This document shows positions 42,328-51,500 of a DNA stretch of 64,000 nucleotides, one piece after another (position 1 is the stretch's first letter; each line of letters starts with the position of its first letter). The notes under the pieces are model-generated. The model searched no databases. It was not told where the DNA came from and worked only from the letters and a program-made list of their open reading frames with translations. The stretch covers positions 682,001-746,000 of the forward strand of contig CP001622.1 of assembly GCA_000023185.1 (NCBI GenBank). The letters run 5' to 3'. A program made the translations under genes and the position numbers. This stretch comes from Rhizobium leguminosarum bv. trifolii WSM1325. Lineage in GTDB: Bacteria > Pseudomonadota > Alphaproteobacteria > Rhizobiales > Rhizobiaceae.

Positions 42328-42679
42328 ATGTTCACGCCTTGCTGAAAGTCTGGGCTGGAAGTCTGGGTCTTGTTCGGGAATGCTGCGGCTTTACACGATG
42401 CCCGGCCAAAGCTCAACCTGATCTCAAGCATGGCAGCGATGCGGCATGCGACGGGCTCCGTCGTCGCAGTCGGATCGGCGGCGTTGGCCGCAGTCATTCC
42501 GGCCTAGACAAGCAGGAACTCGCTCGCCACCGAAGGCGCATGGGGAGGGGACCGGAGGCACAATCGAAGCCGCATCAGCGAAATGCTCGCCGGGCGCATC
42601 GTGCGCGGCGCTATAAAATGAGAGCGCCTGGAGATGACGATGGACGTCGGCAGGATTGCCCGCCGACGTCATGGCAAGT
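42328..42679. other. 352-bp gap with one short hairpin
   Basis: No credible gene is seen. GACGTCGGC (42643-42651) and GCCGACGTC (42662-42670) form a 9-bp hairpin just past the stop of the DyP peroxidase gene and may mark its transcript end, although it has no T-run. Base composition changes from the GC-rich HAD gene to the less GC-rich peroxidase gene within this gap. Confidence 0.5.
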
Positions 42680-44089
42680 TTAAAGCGAGCTCAGAAACGC
42701 GAGGGACGGCATAAAGAAATATTCGCCTCCCTTCATCTTCACCGCTTGAGGAACTGTTGCAACGGTTTTGAGGGAGCTGGGATCACCCCAGATGGCAGCT
42801 CCTTCCATATCTGGTCGCGCAGCATCTTGTTTTGTTTGACCGATGACCGGATCGACCCCAGGCGGTGGAAAGCCAGTTGGAACGGCTGGGAAACCGGGAT
42901 TGTTGGCCCAATTTTTCTGCGTGAATTCGAACTGATTGCCTATGTCACTGTTGAACGCCATGAACAACAGACCGACGTATTTACTCGGCTTGTTGGCGAT
43001 CTTGCCATCGTTCGGATTATCTGTTCGCACGCCATAGGTCTGGCCGCGTCGGGCCATAAGGTGCTTGCGCTCGCCAGCACTGTTTTCGAACCCGCCCGAC
43101 CCTCGCGGATTGGTTTTCCGGATATGCCCTGAAAAGGGACACTTCGCGCCGCTCTTGTCGCTGAAGTAGTTGAAGTTGTTCGGGACGGGTGACTCAACTC
43201 CGTCTTCTGACTGCATCGTGACCGGCGTTCCGTCCTCAAAGCGCCCGACGACCATGGCGCCGGCCCTTTCGTCATCAGATCCGAATAAGCGATCTGCAAG
43301 TTTCTGCTCCTGCCTTTTGAAGCGGCGGACGTTTTGTTCCAGCTTCCGGTATACGAAGTAGCTTCCGAAATGAACGGCCGGATCGGGCGCTGCTGGATCA
43401 GGAACAATAACCTGTTCTAATGGGAAAGCCGGATCCCAGTTCGCAATCCCATCTGTCGCGTTTTCTTCCGCGTCGATGTCTTCCAGCAGAAACAGCGGCT
43501 GGCTGCGCCCATCGACATAGCCAAAGTGTTCGATACCTTCTTCATTGTCATTGTGAAGGCCCAGGCCATCTTGCGTCCCTACGATTGTTACTCCTTGCGA
43601 GGTTTGGATCAAGTTTACCACCTGATCATGAGCAGTGACCTTGGTGTCATTGAGCATATCTCCCACCAAAACGACCGCATGGATGGGATTGCGAAAATAA
43701 GAATCCCACCTGCTGACATCAGGGTCATTCAAGTCGGAATTTTGCATACCCGCGCGGAATATCGGATCGCTCGGTCTTTGGGCGATTTGGAGGGCTTGAT
43801 AGCCCGCGTCAGTAAGGCCAAGCCCAATGTACGGCGTTCCCGGCGTCGAAGGTTTGGCTTTGAATGCTTCAATTTCCATTAAATGTTGCGTTGCCGATTT
43901 CATCAGCGTCGTGGAAATCGCCCGAAGGAAGCTTTTCGCAGCCTCCTTATCGTCAAACCGCAGAAAAAACAGAGTCAAAAACTCGCGAACATGCGCCTTG
44001 ATGATGTTCGGCTGAAGATTGTTAAGCATAGTACTGTCATCAGCCGATAGATTTTTCCATGAGATTGGAGAGTTTAACGTGACGGACAT
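42680..44089 (-). CDS. DyP-type heme peroxidase
   Basis: The 469-residue dye-decolorizing peroxidase has the GxxDG signature GYVDG (190-194, catalytic D193) and the proximal heme histidine H322 in FSGHIRKTNPRG, followed by an arginine in HLMARRGQTYG. The length and insertion pattern fit the larger DyP classes. No signal peptide is seen, and no encapsulin gene is adjacent. The ATG at 44089 has GGAGGA upstream. Codon and base usage look more AT-rich than the neighbours (many AAT, TTG, ATT codons), which suggests acquisition. Confidence 0.93.
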   Translation of the reverse strand: MSVTLNSPISWKNLSADDSTMLNNLQPNIIKAHVREFLTLFFLRFDDKEAAKSFLRAISTTLMKSATQHLMEIEAFKAKPSTPGTPYIGLGLTDAGYQALQIAQRPSDPIFRAGMQNSDLNDPDVSRWDSYFRNPIHAVVLVGDMLNDTKVTAHDQVVNLIQTSQGVTIVGTQDGLGLHNDNEEGIEHFGYVDGRSQPLFLLEDIDAEENATDGIANWDPAFPLEQVIVPDPAAPDPAVHFGSYFVYRKLEQNVRRFKRQEQKLADRLFGSDDERAGAMVVGRFEDGTPVTMQSEDGVESPVPNNFNYFSDKSGAKCPFSGHIRKTNPRGSGGFENSAGERKHLMARRGQTYGVRTDNPNDGKIANKPSKYVGLLFMAFNSDIGNQFEFTQKNWANNPGFPAVPTGFPPPGVDPVIGQTKQDAARPDMEGAAIWGDPSSLKTVATVPQAVKMKGGEYFFMPSLAFLSSL

Positions 44090-44292
44090 CTTGCATTCCT
44101 CCGTTAATGACGGCGTCATTAAACAACAGGTAGCATATTAGAGTCAACGCAACCATTTATTAGTTGATTTGTATTTCCAATGACGGTTTGAATCTTTTGC
44201 CATTTTTGATCTACAAACGAACCTATTGATATCGGGTGCTCACCCGCCCTCTTGGATAGGCTCTGCTGCCAGATCGGCTGAAGAGTGCAGTG

Positions 44293-44475
44293 ACTGCCGG
44301 TCGTCTTCCGCTGAGAAGAGGATGGAGCGACTTTCCGCCGTCGGGCGCGCCCAGCCTTTGTCGAAGAAACTTGACAGCAGGGCCCCGCCGAGACTGCCGG
44401 CGAGATGAGCCCGCCTTTCGTCACAGTCGAGGCAGGAGCGGCAGCCGCGATGACCTGAGGTCCCCGACGTCGCCG
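44293..44475 (-). pseudogene. Broken second copy of the 3' end of the ArsR-type regulator at 47656
   Basis: The minus strand encodes CRSCLDCDERRAHLAGSLGG ALLSSFFDKGWARPTAESRSILFSAEDDRQS, almost identical to the last 60 residues of the regulator at 47656-48342. The DNA similarity spans about 47685-47880 of that gene. The N-terminal DNA-binding part is missing, small indels shift the frame at the upstream edge, and the C-terminal end is lost. The rest of the 44090-44505 gap is AT-richer and shows no gene. Confidence 0.85.
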
Positions 44476-44505
44476 GAATGAACAATGGCGAGCAGATAGC
44501 AGCCG

Positions 44506-46338
44506 TCAGGCCGCCAGCTGCCCACCCCGGCGTCCGGCTGCAGATTGCGTAGAAGCCGTCGCCCGAAGCCTGAACCGGGAAACCAGTTCACGCAGCGTGG
44601 CAGCTTCCTGAGCAAGCTGGCCGGATGCCGCGGTGGATTGTTCCACCATCGCGGCGTTCTGCTGGGTCACCTGGTCCATGGAATTGACGGCGGTGTTGAC
44701 TTCGGCAAGGCCGGTCGACTGCTCTCTGGCCGACACGGCGATTGCATCCATGTGCTGGTTGATGCGGGCAATCTGCTCGCTGATCGCCTTCAGAACCTGG
44801 CTGGTGTCGAGAACCAGTTTGACGCCGCTTTCCACTTCCACCGAGGATTTCTGGATGTGGCCTTTGATTTCCTTTGCCGCCTGAGCCGATCTCTGGGCGA
44901 GTTCGCGCACTTCCTGGGCGACCACTGCAAAACCCTTGCCCGCGTCGCCGGCGCGTGCCGCTTCGACGCCGGCGTTCAGCGCCAGCAGATTGGTCTGGAA
45001 GGCGATCTCGTCGATCACGCCGATAATGCTGGAAATCTGCTGGGACGAAGCCTCGATGCGGCGCATGGCTTCTTCGGCATGCGACACGACTTCCGAAGAT
45101 TTGGCGGCATTGCGGTTTGCATCGGTCGCTTCCGTGCGTGCCTCGTCGGTCCGCTTGCTCGAGTTCGAGACATTGGCGGTGATCTGATCGAGCGCTGCGG
45201 CGGTTTCTTCGAGAGAGGCTGCCTGCTGTTCGGTTCGTTTTGACAGATCGCCGGCCCCGGATGCGATTTCCCTGGTGCCTTCGTCGATCGCGGCAATGGC
45301 GGTCGCAATCGCGCTGAGCGTCTGATCGAGCTGCCGGATCGACATGTTGAAATCATGCCGGAGGTTCTCGAAATCAGGCGCGAACGGCTCATCGATCTGG
45401 AAGGCAAGATCGCCGGATGCAAGCCTCTTCAAGCCTGCGGCGAGGCCTGATGTCGCCGCCCGCAGCCGTTCGGCTGCATCTTCGTCGGCCTGCTTGCGCG
45501 CCGTGATCCGCTCGGCTTCGCCCTGCAATCGGGCTGCCTCGGCGTCTTGCTCAAGCTGCTTATTGGCAATCGCCGCCTGGCGGAAGATTTCGACGGCCGA
45601 TGCCATCGTTCCGATTTCATCGGTGCGGCCGATCCCGGTGCAGGCAATTGCTGTGTCACCGTCGGCAAGCTTTTGCATGTCGTTGGAAAGCGAAAGGATC
45701 GGCTTGGTGACGGTCTTGCGGGTCAGGAAATAGAGCCCGAGCGCAAACAGCGCGGCCGCAGCCAGAAGTGCTTTCAGAACAATATCGACCGAAGCTTTTA
45801 TGTCGGCGCTATGCTTGGAAATATCGTCCGACGCCGCCGTGATCTGGTCCCCGGTCTGTTCCATGGCCGTTTCCAGCGTCGAGAACTGCGCCATGAATTC
45901 CGGCAAGGCCTTCAATGCCGCCGAGGGATCCTGGCTCGCCAGATCGACAATCTTCGTGGCGCTTTCGATATAGGTCAGAAGGGGACGTTCGATGCTGGCA
46001 AGCAGCGCCTTGGTCTTTTCGTCGGCGGCAAGAGCCTTATTGGCGCCAATCATCTCACGGAACGACGCGTCGTGCTCCACCAGATCCGCCTTCACCGCGG
46101 CAGGGTCTATGCCTGCTGCCGGGTTGGAGGCAAGCATCGACGCCAGCACATCCGCGCGCATTGCATCATGCATCATGTCGGCCTGCATGTGGTTGCGCAG
46201 AATTTGCGCCGACCGGGCAACGTCGGCGTTGTTTTCGGAGAGGGTCGAGGCGGACCAGATGCCGACGCCCGTAGCGCCGCCCGCCAATGCGAAAATCGCG
46301 ATGCTCGCAATGATGATCTTATGCTGGATCGACGCCAT
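44506..46338 (-). CDS. Methyl-accepting chemotaxis protein
   Basis: The 610-residue chemoreceptor has an N-terminal membrane helix (about 8-30), a helical periplasmic sensor (about 31-190), a second membrane helix (about 191-209), HAMP (about 211-265), a second HAMP-like stretch (about 300-350) and the signalling domain (about 355-590). The hairpin tip reads [37 protein letters not shown], with the expected CheA/CheW-contact core. The C-terminus has no CheB/CheR-binding pentapeptide. The ligand is unknown. It sits between the truncated regulator copy and a small exported protein gene. Confidence 0.96.
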   Translation of the reverse strand: MASIQHKIIIASIAIFALAGGATGVGIWSASTLSENNADVARSAQILRNHMQADMMHDAMRADVLASMLASNPAAGIDPAAVKADLVEHDASFREMIGANKALAADEKTKALLASIERPLLTYIESATKIVDLASQDPSAALKALPEFMAQFSTLETAMEQTGDQITAASDDISKHSADIKASVDIVLKALLAAAALFALGLYFLTRKTVTKPILSLSNDMQKLADGDTAIACTGIGRTDEIGTMASAVEIFRQAAIANKQLEQDAEAARLQGEAERITARKQADEDAAERLRAATSGLAAGLKRLASGDLAFQIDEPFAPDFENLRHDFNMSIRQLDQTLSAIATAIAAIDEGTREIASGAGDLSKRTEQQAASLEETAAALDQITANVSNSSKRTDEARTEATDANRNAAKSSEVVSHAEEAMRRIEASSQQISSIIGVIDEIAFQTNLLALNAGVEAARAGDAGKGFAVVAQEVRELAQRSAQAAKEIKGHIQKSSVEVESGVKLVLDTSQVLKAISEQIARINQHMDAIAVSAREQSTGLAEVNTAVNSMDQVTQQNAAMVEQSTAASGQLAQEAATLRELVSRFRLRATASTQSAAGRRGGQLAA

Positions 46339-46600
46339 GACAGGGCTCTCTCGTTAATTTAGAACGTGAGAGTAGCCGAACATGCTTAATTATTTTCTTA
46401 GCACCATATGGCTTAACGGCGCGAAAACAACAGGTTGTAGCGGATATTTCACTTTCGATGAAAGGTTGAGCTCTTTGTGGGTCGGGCGGATGCCCGCTAC
46501 CGATAGGATGACGGACCTGCGCGAGTGCCGCGGCCTCGTCGAGGCTCATTGCTGCTTACCGGTCTGGGGCGTACGATGCATGTACAATGGGAGAGGGACC

Positions 46601-46810
46601 ATGAGGCTTTCAGCTTTCGTCCGACCGGCGGCAGCCGTAGTGCTGCTGTTTGCCTTCACATCCACCGACGTCATCGCCAAGGGCAAGCACCGAAGCTGTG
46701 CGCAGCTGCAGGCGATGAAGGATAATGCCCTGACCGGCGGAAAGCATGCCGGGGATGGCACCGACAAGAGAGCCAAGATCGAAAGGAAGATGAGGAAGAA
46801 AGGCTGCTAG
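46601..46810 (+). CDS. Small exported basic protein (69 aa)
   Basis: This is a 69-residue ORF with a signal peptide (1-26, MRLSAFVRPAAAVVLLFAFTSTDVIA) and a short basic mature part with two cysteines (HRSCAQLQAMKDNALTGGKHAGDG...RKMRKKGC) that could form one disulfide. GAGAGGG lies 5 bases before the ATG. It is faintly reminiscent of PsiF-repeat proteins, but too short to assign. A 22-bp stem-loop begins within its stop codon. Confidence 0.72.
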   Translation: MRLSAFVRPAAAVVLLFAFTSTDVIAKGKHRSCAQLQAMKDNALTGGKHAGDGTDKRAKIERKMRKKGC

Positions 46811-46856
46811 ATCAGGATGATTTTAGGCCCGATCGGCCTAAAATCATCCTGATCTA
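46808..46856. repeat. Perfect 22-bp stem with 5-base loop
   Basis: Arm 46808-46829 is the exact reverse complement of 46835-46856 (core AGGATGATTTTAGGCC), with loop CGATC. The TAG stop of the preceding gene forms the first three bases of the arm. The length and perfection make it a likely transcript-stabilising end or a mobile palindromic unit. Confidence 0.9.
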
Positions 46857-46867
46857 AATCAAAGAAG

Positions 46868-46919
46868 TAGAGCATGATGTCGTCCGAAAACCGCTCACAC
46901 TTTTCGGCATCATGCTCTA
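46868..46919. repeat. AGAGCATGATG-type rhizobial palindrome
   Basis: TAGAGCATGATG (46868-46879) pairs with CATCATGCTCTA (46908-46919), and an inner stem CCGAAAA/TTTTCGG (46884-46890 with 46901-46907) continues it. This is a very common rhizobial intergenic palindrome. It is placed only 11 bases after the preceding 22-bp stem. The rest of the 46811-47178 gap has no supportable gene. Confidence 0.85.
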
Positions 46920-47178
46920 GAGGCAAGTCGCCGCTAGCTTGCGAGTACCGAGAGAACACGGTCTGGAAGCAGGCGAGCCTGTTGCCGAGACGGCAGAGAT
47001 GCGCCTTCGTTGAGGATGGCGCGACATCCATCAAATCCGCCTCATGCCAGACTAACCGCAGTCCGGGGACTACCTTTGGCATTCTCATGCACTAGATGGC
47101 GATCGAGGAGGACGTCACCGCCGCTCTTGGGAGGAGAACAAGCGGCATGTCTAGAGAATGGATGAAGAGGAAGACTGC

Positions 47179-47610
47179 ATGACGATCGAGGACATCATCG
47201 AAACCCTGGAAAAGACTGACATGCCCGACAGCCGGATCGACGCCTTCATCACCTGTGCCTTTCTGTTGAAGCAACTCCGGCCGGCCGAGCCCAACGATTT
47301 CGACGGTCCTCACGATTACCTGCCGAGCAGTATCAAGTCTGAGCACGGCTTCCTGATGGCGCGACCCTTCACGCACGACGTCAATCACGCCATCGACCTG
47401 TGCCGGGAAGTCCGGCCGGATGCGGTTTGGCACCTCGCCCGCGGCCGCCAGACACCGGACGAGTCGCTCTACGGTGCGCAGCTGCGCGAGATCAAGGAGA
47501 GCGAAAGCGTGCTCGGTGAAGCCGAGAGCAATCACGCAGCGCTGGCGCTCACTCTGGCGGCGCTGCGGGCGCATGTGCGGCAGGAAGATGAAAAGAGGGC
47601 AGGTGCGTGA
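47179..47610 (+). CDS. Hypothetical protein, possibly phage ABA-sandwich-like
   Basis: The 143-residue soluble protein starts MTIEDIIETLEKTDMPDSRIDAFITCAFLL. It has a central strand-rich part (LMARPFTHDVNHAIDLCREVRPDAVWHLARGR) and ends with a helix ALALTLAALRAHVRQED. The IDAFITCA...LALTLAALRA spacing recalls the phage 'ABA sandwich' domain often found in rhizobial chromosomes, but I only offer that as a possibility. GAGGAAG lies 6 bases before the ATG at 47179. Confidence 0.68.
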   Translation: MTIEDIIETLEKTDMPDSRIDAFITCAFLLKQLRPAEPNDFDGPHDYLPSSIKSEHGFLMARPFTHDVNHAIDLCREVRPDAVWHLARGRQTPDESLYGAQLREIKESESVLGEAESNHAALALTLAALRAHVRQEDEKRAGA

Positions 47611-47655
47611 GGGCGCTGGAGCGTGCCTCGGAACCTCTTGCAGCTCCGCAATAAC

Positions 47656-48342
47656 CTACGGATCGACCGGGAAAAACATGAGGAACTGCCGGTCGCCCTC
47701 CGGCGAAAACAGGATCGAGCGGCTTTCGGCCGTGCGCCGCGCCCAGCCTTTGTCGAGGAAGCTTGACAGCAGCGCCTTGCCGAGGCTGCCGGCGAGGTGG
47801 GCGCGTCTTTCGCTCCAGTCGAGGCAGGAGCGGCAGAGCGGCCGGCGCGACGATCTGAGGTCGCTGACATCGATGCCGATGCGTTTGAGATCGCCTTCGC
47901 CCTTTTCCGTCAGCGCCAGGCCGTCTCCGACCGCGTCGATCGAGCCGGAGGCAATCAGGCTGTCGAGCATGCGCACGCCGTAATCGCCGGCAAGGTGATC
48001 GTAGCAGATGCGCGCCTTGCGCAGCGCCGGCTCCTTCGGTCCCGGCTGATGGCGCAGATGGCCGCGTCCGGCGGCAAAGCCCATCATGCTTTCGATCAGC
48101 CGGGCGACGGCCTCGTCGGCCAGCGTGAAATAGCGATGGCGTCCCTGTTTGCGCTGGGTTAGCAGCCCGCCGGCTTCGAGCTTGGCGAGATGCGTGCTCG
48201 CCGTCTGCACGGTGATGCCGCCGACGCCGGCAAGCTCGGTCGCCGTCAGTGCCCGGCCGCCGGTCAGTGCCGCCAGCATGTTGGCGCGGGCGGGATCGCC
48301 GATGAGCGCGCCGATCTGCGCAATGTCTGGGCCTTCCTTCAT
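47656..48342 (-). CDS. ArsR-type winged-helix regulator with C-terminal extension
   Basis: The 228 residues have an ArsR-like winged helix (about 5-85; LIGDPARANMLAALTGGRALTATELAGVGGITVQTASTHLAKLEAGGLLTQRKQGRHRYFTL) and a longer C-terminal part. That part has two cysteines in CRSCLDWSERRAHLAGSLG and ends FSPEGDRQFLMFFPVDP. The C-terminal extension is typical of a subgroup regulating small-molecule metabolism, not of classic metal sensors. It is divergent from the NIPSNAP/ABM genes, which it probably controls. Its 3' end is duplicated at 44293-44475. Confidence 0.92.
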   Translation of the reverse strand: MKEGPDIAQIGALIGDPARANMLAALTGGRALTATELAGVGGITVQTASTHLAKLEAGGLLTQRKQGRHRYFTLADEAVARLIESMMGFAAGRGHLRHQPGPKEPALRKARICYDHLAGDYGVRMLDSLIASGSIDAVGDGLALTEKGEGDLKRIGIDVSDLRSSRRPLCRSCLDWSERRAHLAGSLGKALLSSFLDKGWARRTAESRSILFSPEGDRQFLMFFPVDP

Positions 48343-48414
48343 AGTTCGATCGTAACCGAAGCATCGCCGTCAGGCAATGTGCGAAAACGGATGAAGAGCC
48401 AAAGGAGAAACGAT

Positions 48415-48744
48415 ATGATCACCTGCTTCATCCGCTACGAGATCGACCCCTTCAAGAAGGAGGCATTTGCCGAATATGCCCGCAACTGGGGCCAGGCAAT
48501 CCCGAAGAATGGCGCCGACCTGATCGGCTATTTCGGTCCGCATGAGGGATCGGCAACGACGGCTTACGGCGTCTACAATATCGAAAGCCTCGCCGCCTAC
48601 GAGGCCTATCGCGCCAGGCTGGCGGCCGACCCGCTCGGCCGCGAGAATTACGAATTTGCCAGACGCGAAGGCTTCATCCTGAAGGAGGATCGCATCTTCC
48701 TCAAAAATGTCTCCGCCCCTCACGCAAAGCTGGTGCTGCCATGA
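48415..48744 (+). CDS. NIPSNAP family protein
   Basis: The 109-residue ferredoxin-like barrel protein of the NIPSNAP family has ITCFIRYEIDPFKKEAFAEYARNWGQAIPKNGADLIGYFGPHEG and YEAYRARLAADPLGRENYEFAR. NIPSNAP proteins are small dimers, with function unknown in bacteria. AAAGGAG lies 7 bases before the ATG at 48415. The frame is open 75 codons upstream, but that part reads through the divergent promoter and the ArsR gene. It overlaps the next gene by 4 bases. Confidence 0.9.
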   Translation: MITCFIRYEIDPFKKEAFAEYARNWGQAIPKNGADLIGYFGPHEGSATTAYGVYNIESLAAYEAYRARLAADPLGRENYEFARREGFILKEDRIFLKNVSAPHAKLVLP

Positions 48745-49091
48745 TCGCCGTCATCTTCGAAGTCGTGCCCTATATGGGCGAACGCCACAAATATCTGGAT
48801 CTCGCCGGCGAGCTGCGCGGCGAACTCGAAAAGATCGACGGCTTCATTTCGATCGAGCGTTTCGAGAGCCTGACGAACCGCGGCAAGCTGCTGTCGCTTT
48901 CCTTCTTCCGCGACGAGGCGGCGGTGAAGGAATGGCGCAATCTCGAGGCGCACCGGGCAGCGCAGCAGGCCGGACGCGGCGGCATCTTTGCCGACTATCG
49001 CCTGCGGATTGCCAGTGTCGTCCGCGATTACGGCATGTTCGAACGCGACGAGGCGCCGGCCGACAGCCGCAGGGTTCACGACGCCGCCTGA
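48741..49091 (+). CDS. Antibiotic biosynthesis monooxygenase (ABM)-like protein
   Basis: The 116-residue dimeric alpha/beta barrel protein has IAVIFEVVPYMGERHKYLDLAGELRGELEKIDGFISIERFESL and LLSLSFFRDEAAVKEWRNLEAHRAAQQAGR. This matches ABM-domain proteins (YgiN/HmoB-like), which include quinone monooxygenases and heme-degrading enzymes; the reaction here is unassigned. It is translationally coupled to the NIPSNAP gene (ATGA). Together with the divergent ArsR-type gene it makes a compact regulator-plus-two-barrel unit. Confidence 0.9.
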   Translation: MIAVIFEVVPYMGERHKYLDLAGELRGELEKIDGFISIERFESLTNRGKLLSLSFFRDEAAVKEWRNLEAHRAAQQAGRGGIFADYRLRIASVVRDYGMFERDEAPADSRRVHDAA

Positions 49092-49257
49092 TCGCCGGCG
49101 GCGGCATTCTTGACGCCGCTCGGCAGCCGGCCGACGTCGGCAAAGTCTGCCGCTCACTCATCGGCCGGCCGAATAAATTCCCGAAATCGGCCACCGCTTC
49201 AGGCTTTGGTAACTAAGTTGCGTAACCATAACGGACAGTTAAGCGTAGAGCGTATGA

Positions 49258-50409
<1,152 letters not shown>

Positions 50410-50477
50410 TGAGCAACGCCTCTACGGATCGAAACCACCTTCTTCCGATTTCCCTCCAGTTGCGGAAGAAGACCAAG

Positions 50478-50506
50478 GCGCCCGGGGTCAAACCCGGGCG
50501 TCCTCT
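50478..50506 (+). terminator. Intrinsic terminator after ccrM
   Basis: CGCCCGGG (50479-50486), loop GGTCAAA region, CCCGGGCG (50493-50500), then TCCTCTTTT. It lies between the convergent ccrM and NTF2-like genes. Confidence 0.82.
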
Positions 50507-50508
50507 TT

Positions 50509-50874
50509 TCAAAAGTCCTGGTAATCGGTGACCTCAACCCGTGTGACGCGGCCTTCCGCGTTGAAGGTGATCGTCTCCTCGCCCTCGCGGATCAGCGGCT
50601 TGCCTGATTTGCTGTGGGTGGCGCGTACCGACCAGACCGACCGGCCGGAGAGCGGCGTCAACGTTTCCACCAGCGAATTTTCCGCCGTCTGATCGGGATA
50701 GTCGTCGAAATATTTTCGGAACGCGGCCATGATCTGAACCCGTCCGGCAAGGCTACCGACGCCGTTTGAGACATAGGTCGCGTCCTCGGCGAAATAGGCC
50801 TCGATTGCGGGAAAATCGAGGGCGTTGATGGCAGCGTGAAAACGTTCGATTTCTTCTGCGGGGTCGAAAGCCAT
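50509..50874 (-). CDS. NTF2-fold (SnoaL-like) protein
   Basis: The 121-residue protein has the NTF2-like pattern EEIERFHAAINALDFPAIEAYFAEDATYVSNGVGSLAGRVQIMAAFRKYFDDYP and a C-terminal sheet ending GRVTRVEVTDYQDF. The reaction, if any, is unknown. It begins 5 bases after the HAD gene stop, so it is the third gene of the mutY-HAD-NTF2 operon. Confidence 0.88.
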   Translation of the reverse strand: MAFDPAEEIERFHAAINALDFPAIEAYFAEDATYVSNGVGSLAGRVQIMAAFRKYFDDYPDQTAENSLVETLTPLSGRSVWSVRATHSKSGKPLIREGEETITFNAEGRVTRVEVTDYQDF

Positions 50875-50879
50875 GGATC

Positions 50880-51500
50880 TCAGACCTTCAATCCGTAAGC
50901 GGCAAGATCGCTGCGCAGCTTCTCAGGCCCCGAAAACAGCACCGCATTCCAGCCATAGGCCTTGGCGCCTTCGACATTAACAGGTGCGTCGTCGATGAAG
51001 ATCGTCGCTGCCGGATCGAGGCCGAAGCTTTTCGTATGCGTCTCGTAGATCGCGATATCCGGCTTGATCAGGCCGACATCGCCGGAAACGGTGACGCCAC
51101 GTGGTTTGGTCAGAAAGGGGAAGCGCGCCTGCGCCTCGCGGAAGGTGTCGGAGGCGAAGTTTGTCAGCATCGTCACGTCACGCCCTTCGGCGATCAGCCC
51201 TTCCATGATCGCGACGCTGTCATCATAGGCGTGCGGCACCATCTCGTGCCAATATTTGCGGAAGGCGCGGATATGCTCTTCGCGCGCCGGGTGCTGTTTT
51301 ATCAGCAGCGCTTCGGCCTCCGCCCAGGTGCGGCCGCGGTCCTGCTCGATGTTCCAGTCATGGGTGCAGATATTGGTGAAGAACCAGTTGCGCTCGGTCT
51401 CATCGGGAATGAGCCGGCTGAAGGGAAGATGCGGATCGTAATGAATAAGGACTTTGCCGATATCGAAAACGATATGTCTTATGTCGGTGGTCATGGTCAT
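50880..51500 (-). CDS. HAD-family hydrolase (HAD-IA, YihX-like)
   Basis: The 206-residue HAD protein has motif I VFDIGKVLIHYD (about 10-21), motif II MLTNFASDTF, motif III lysine in GLIKPDIAIYETH and motif IV IFIDDAPVNVEGA. The first Asp of motif I is followed by IGKV, as in YihX-like and haloacid-dehalogenase-type members. Those are usually sugar-phosphate phosphatases. The ATG overlaps the mutY stop by 4 bases; a second ATG two codons later is better spaced from AAGGG. Confidence 0.92.
   Translation of the reverse strand: MTMTTDIRHIVFDIGKVLIHYDPHLPFSRLIPDETERNWFFTNICTHDWNIEQDRGRTWAEAEALLIKQHPAREEHIRAFRKYWHEMVPHAYDDSVAIMEGLIAEGRDVTMLTNFASDTFREAQARFPFLTKPRGVTVSGDVGLIKPDIAIYETHTKSFGLDPAATIFIDDAPVNVEGAKAYGWNAVLFSGPEKLRSDLAAYGLKV

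Noticed and set aside
46807..47088. 93-codon minus-strand frame between the small exported gene and the 47179 gene
   Set aside because: A large part of it is the two palindromic repeats, and there is no ribosome site or recognisable motif.
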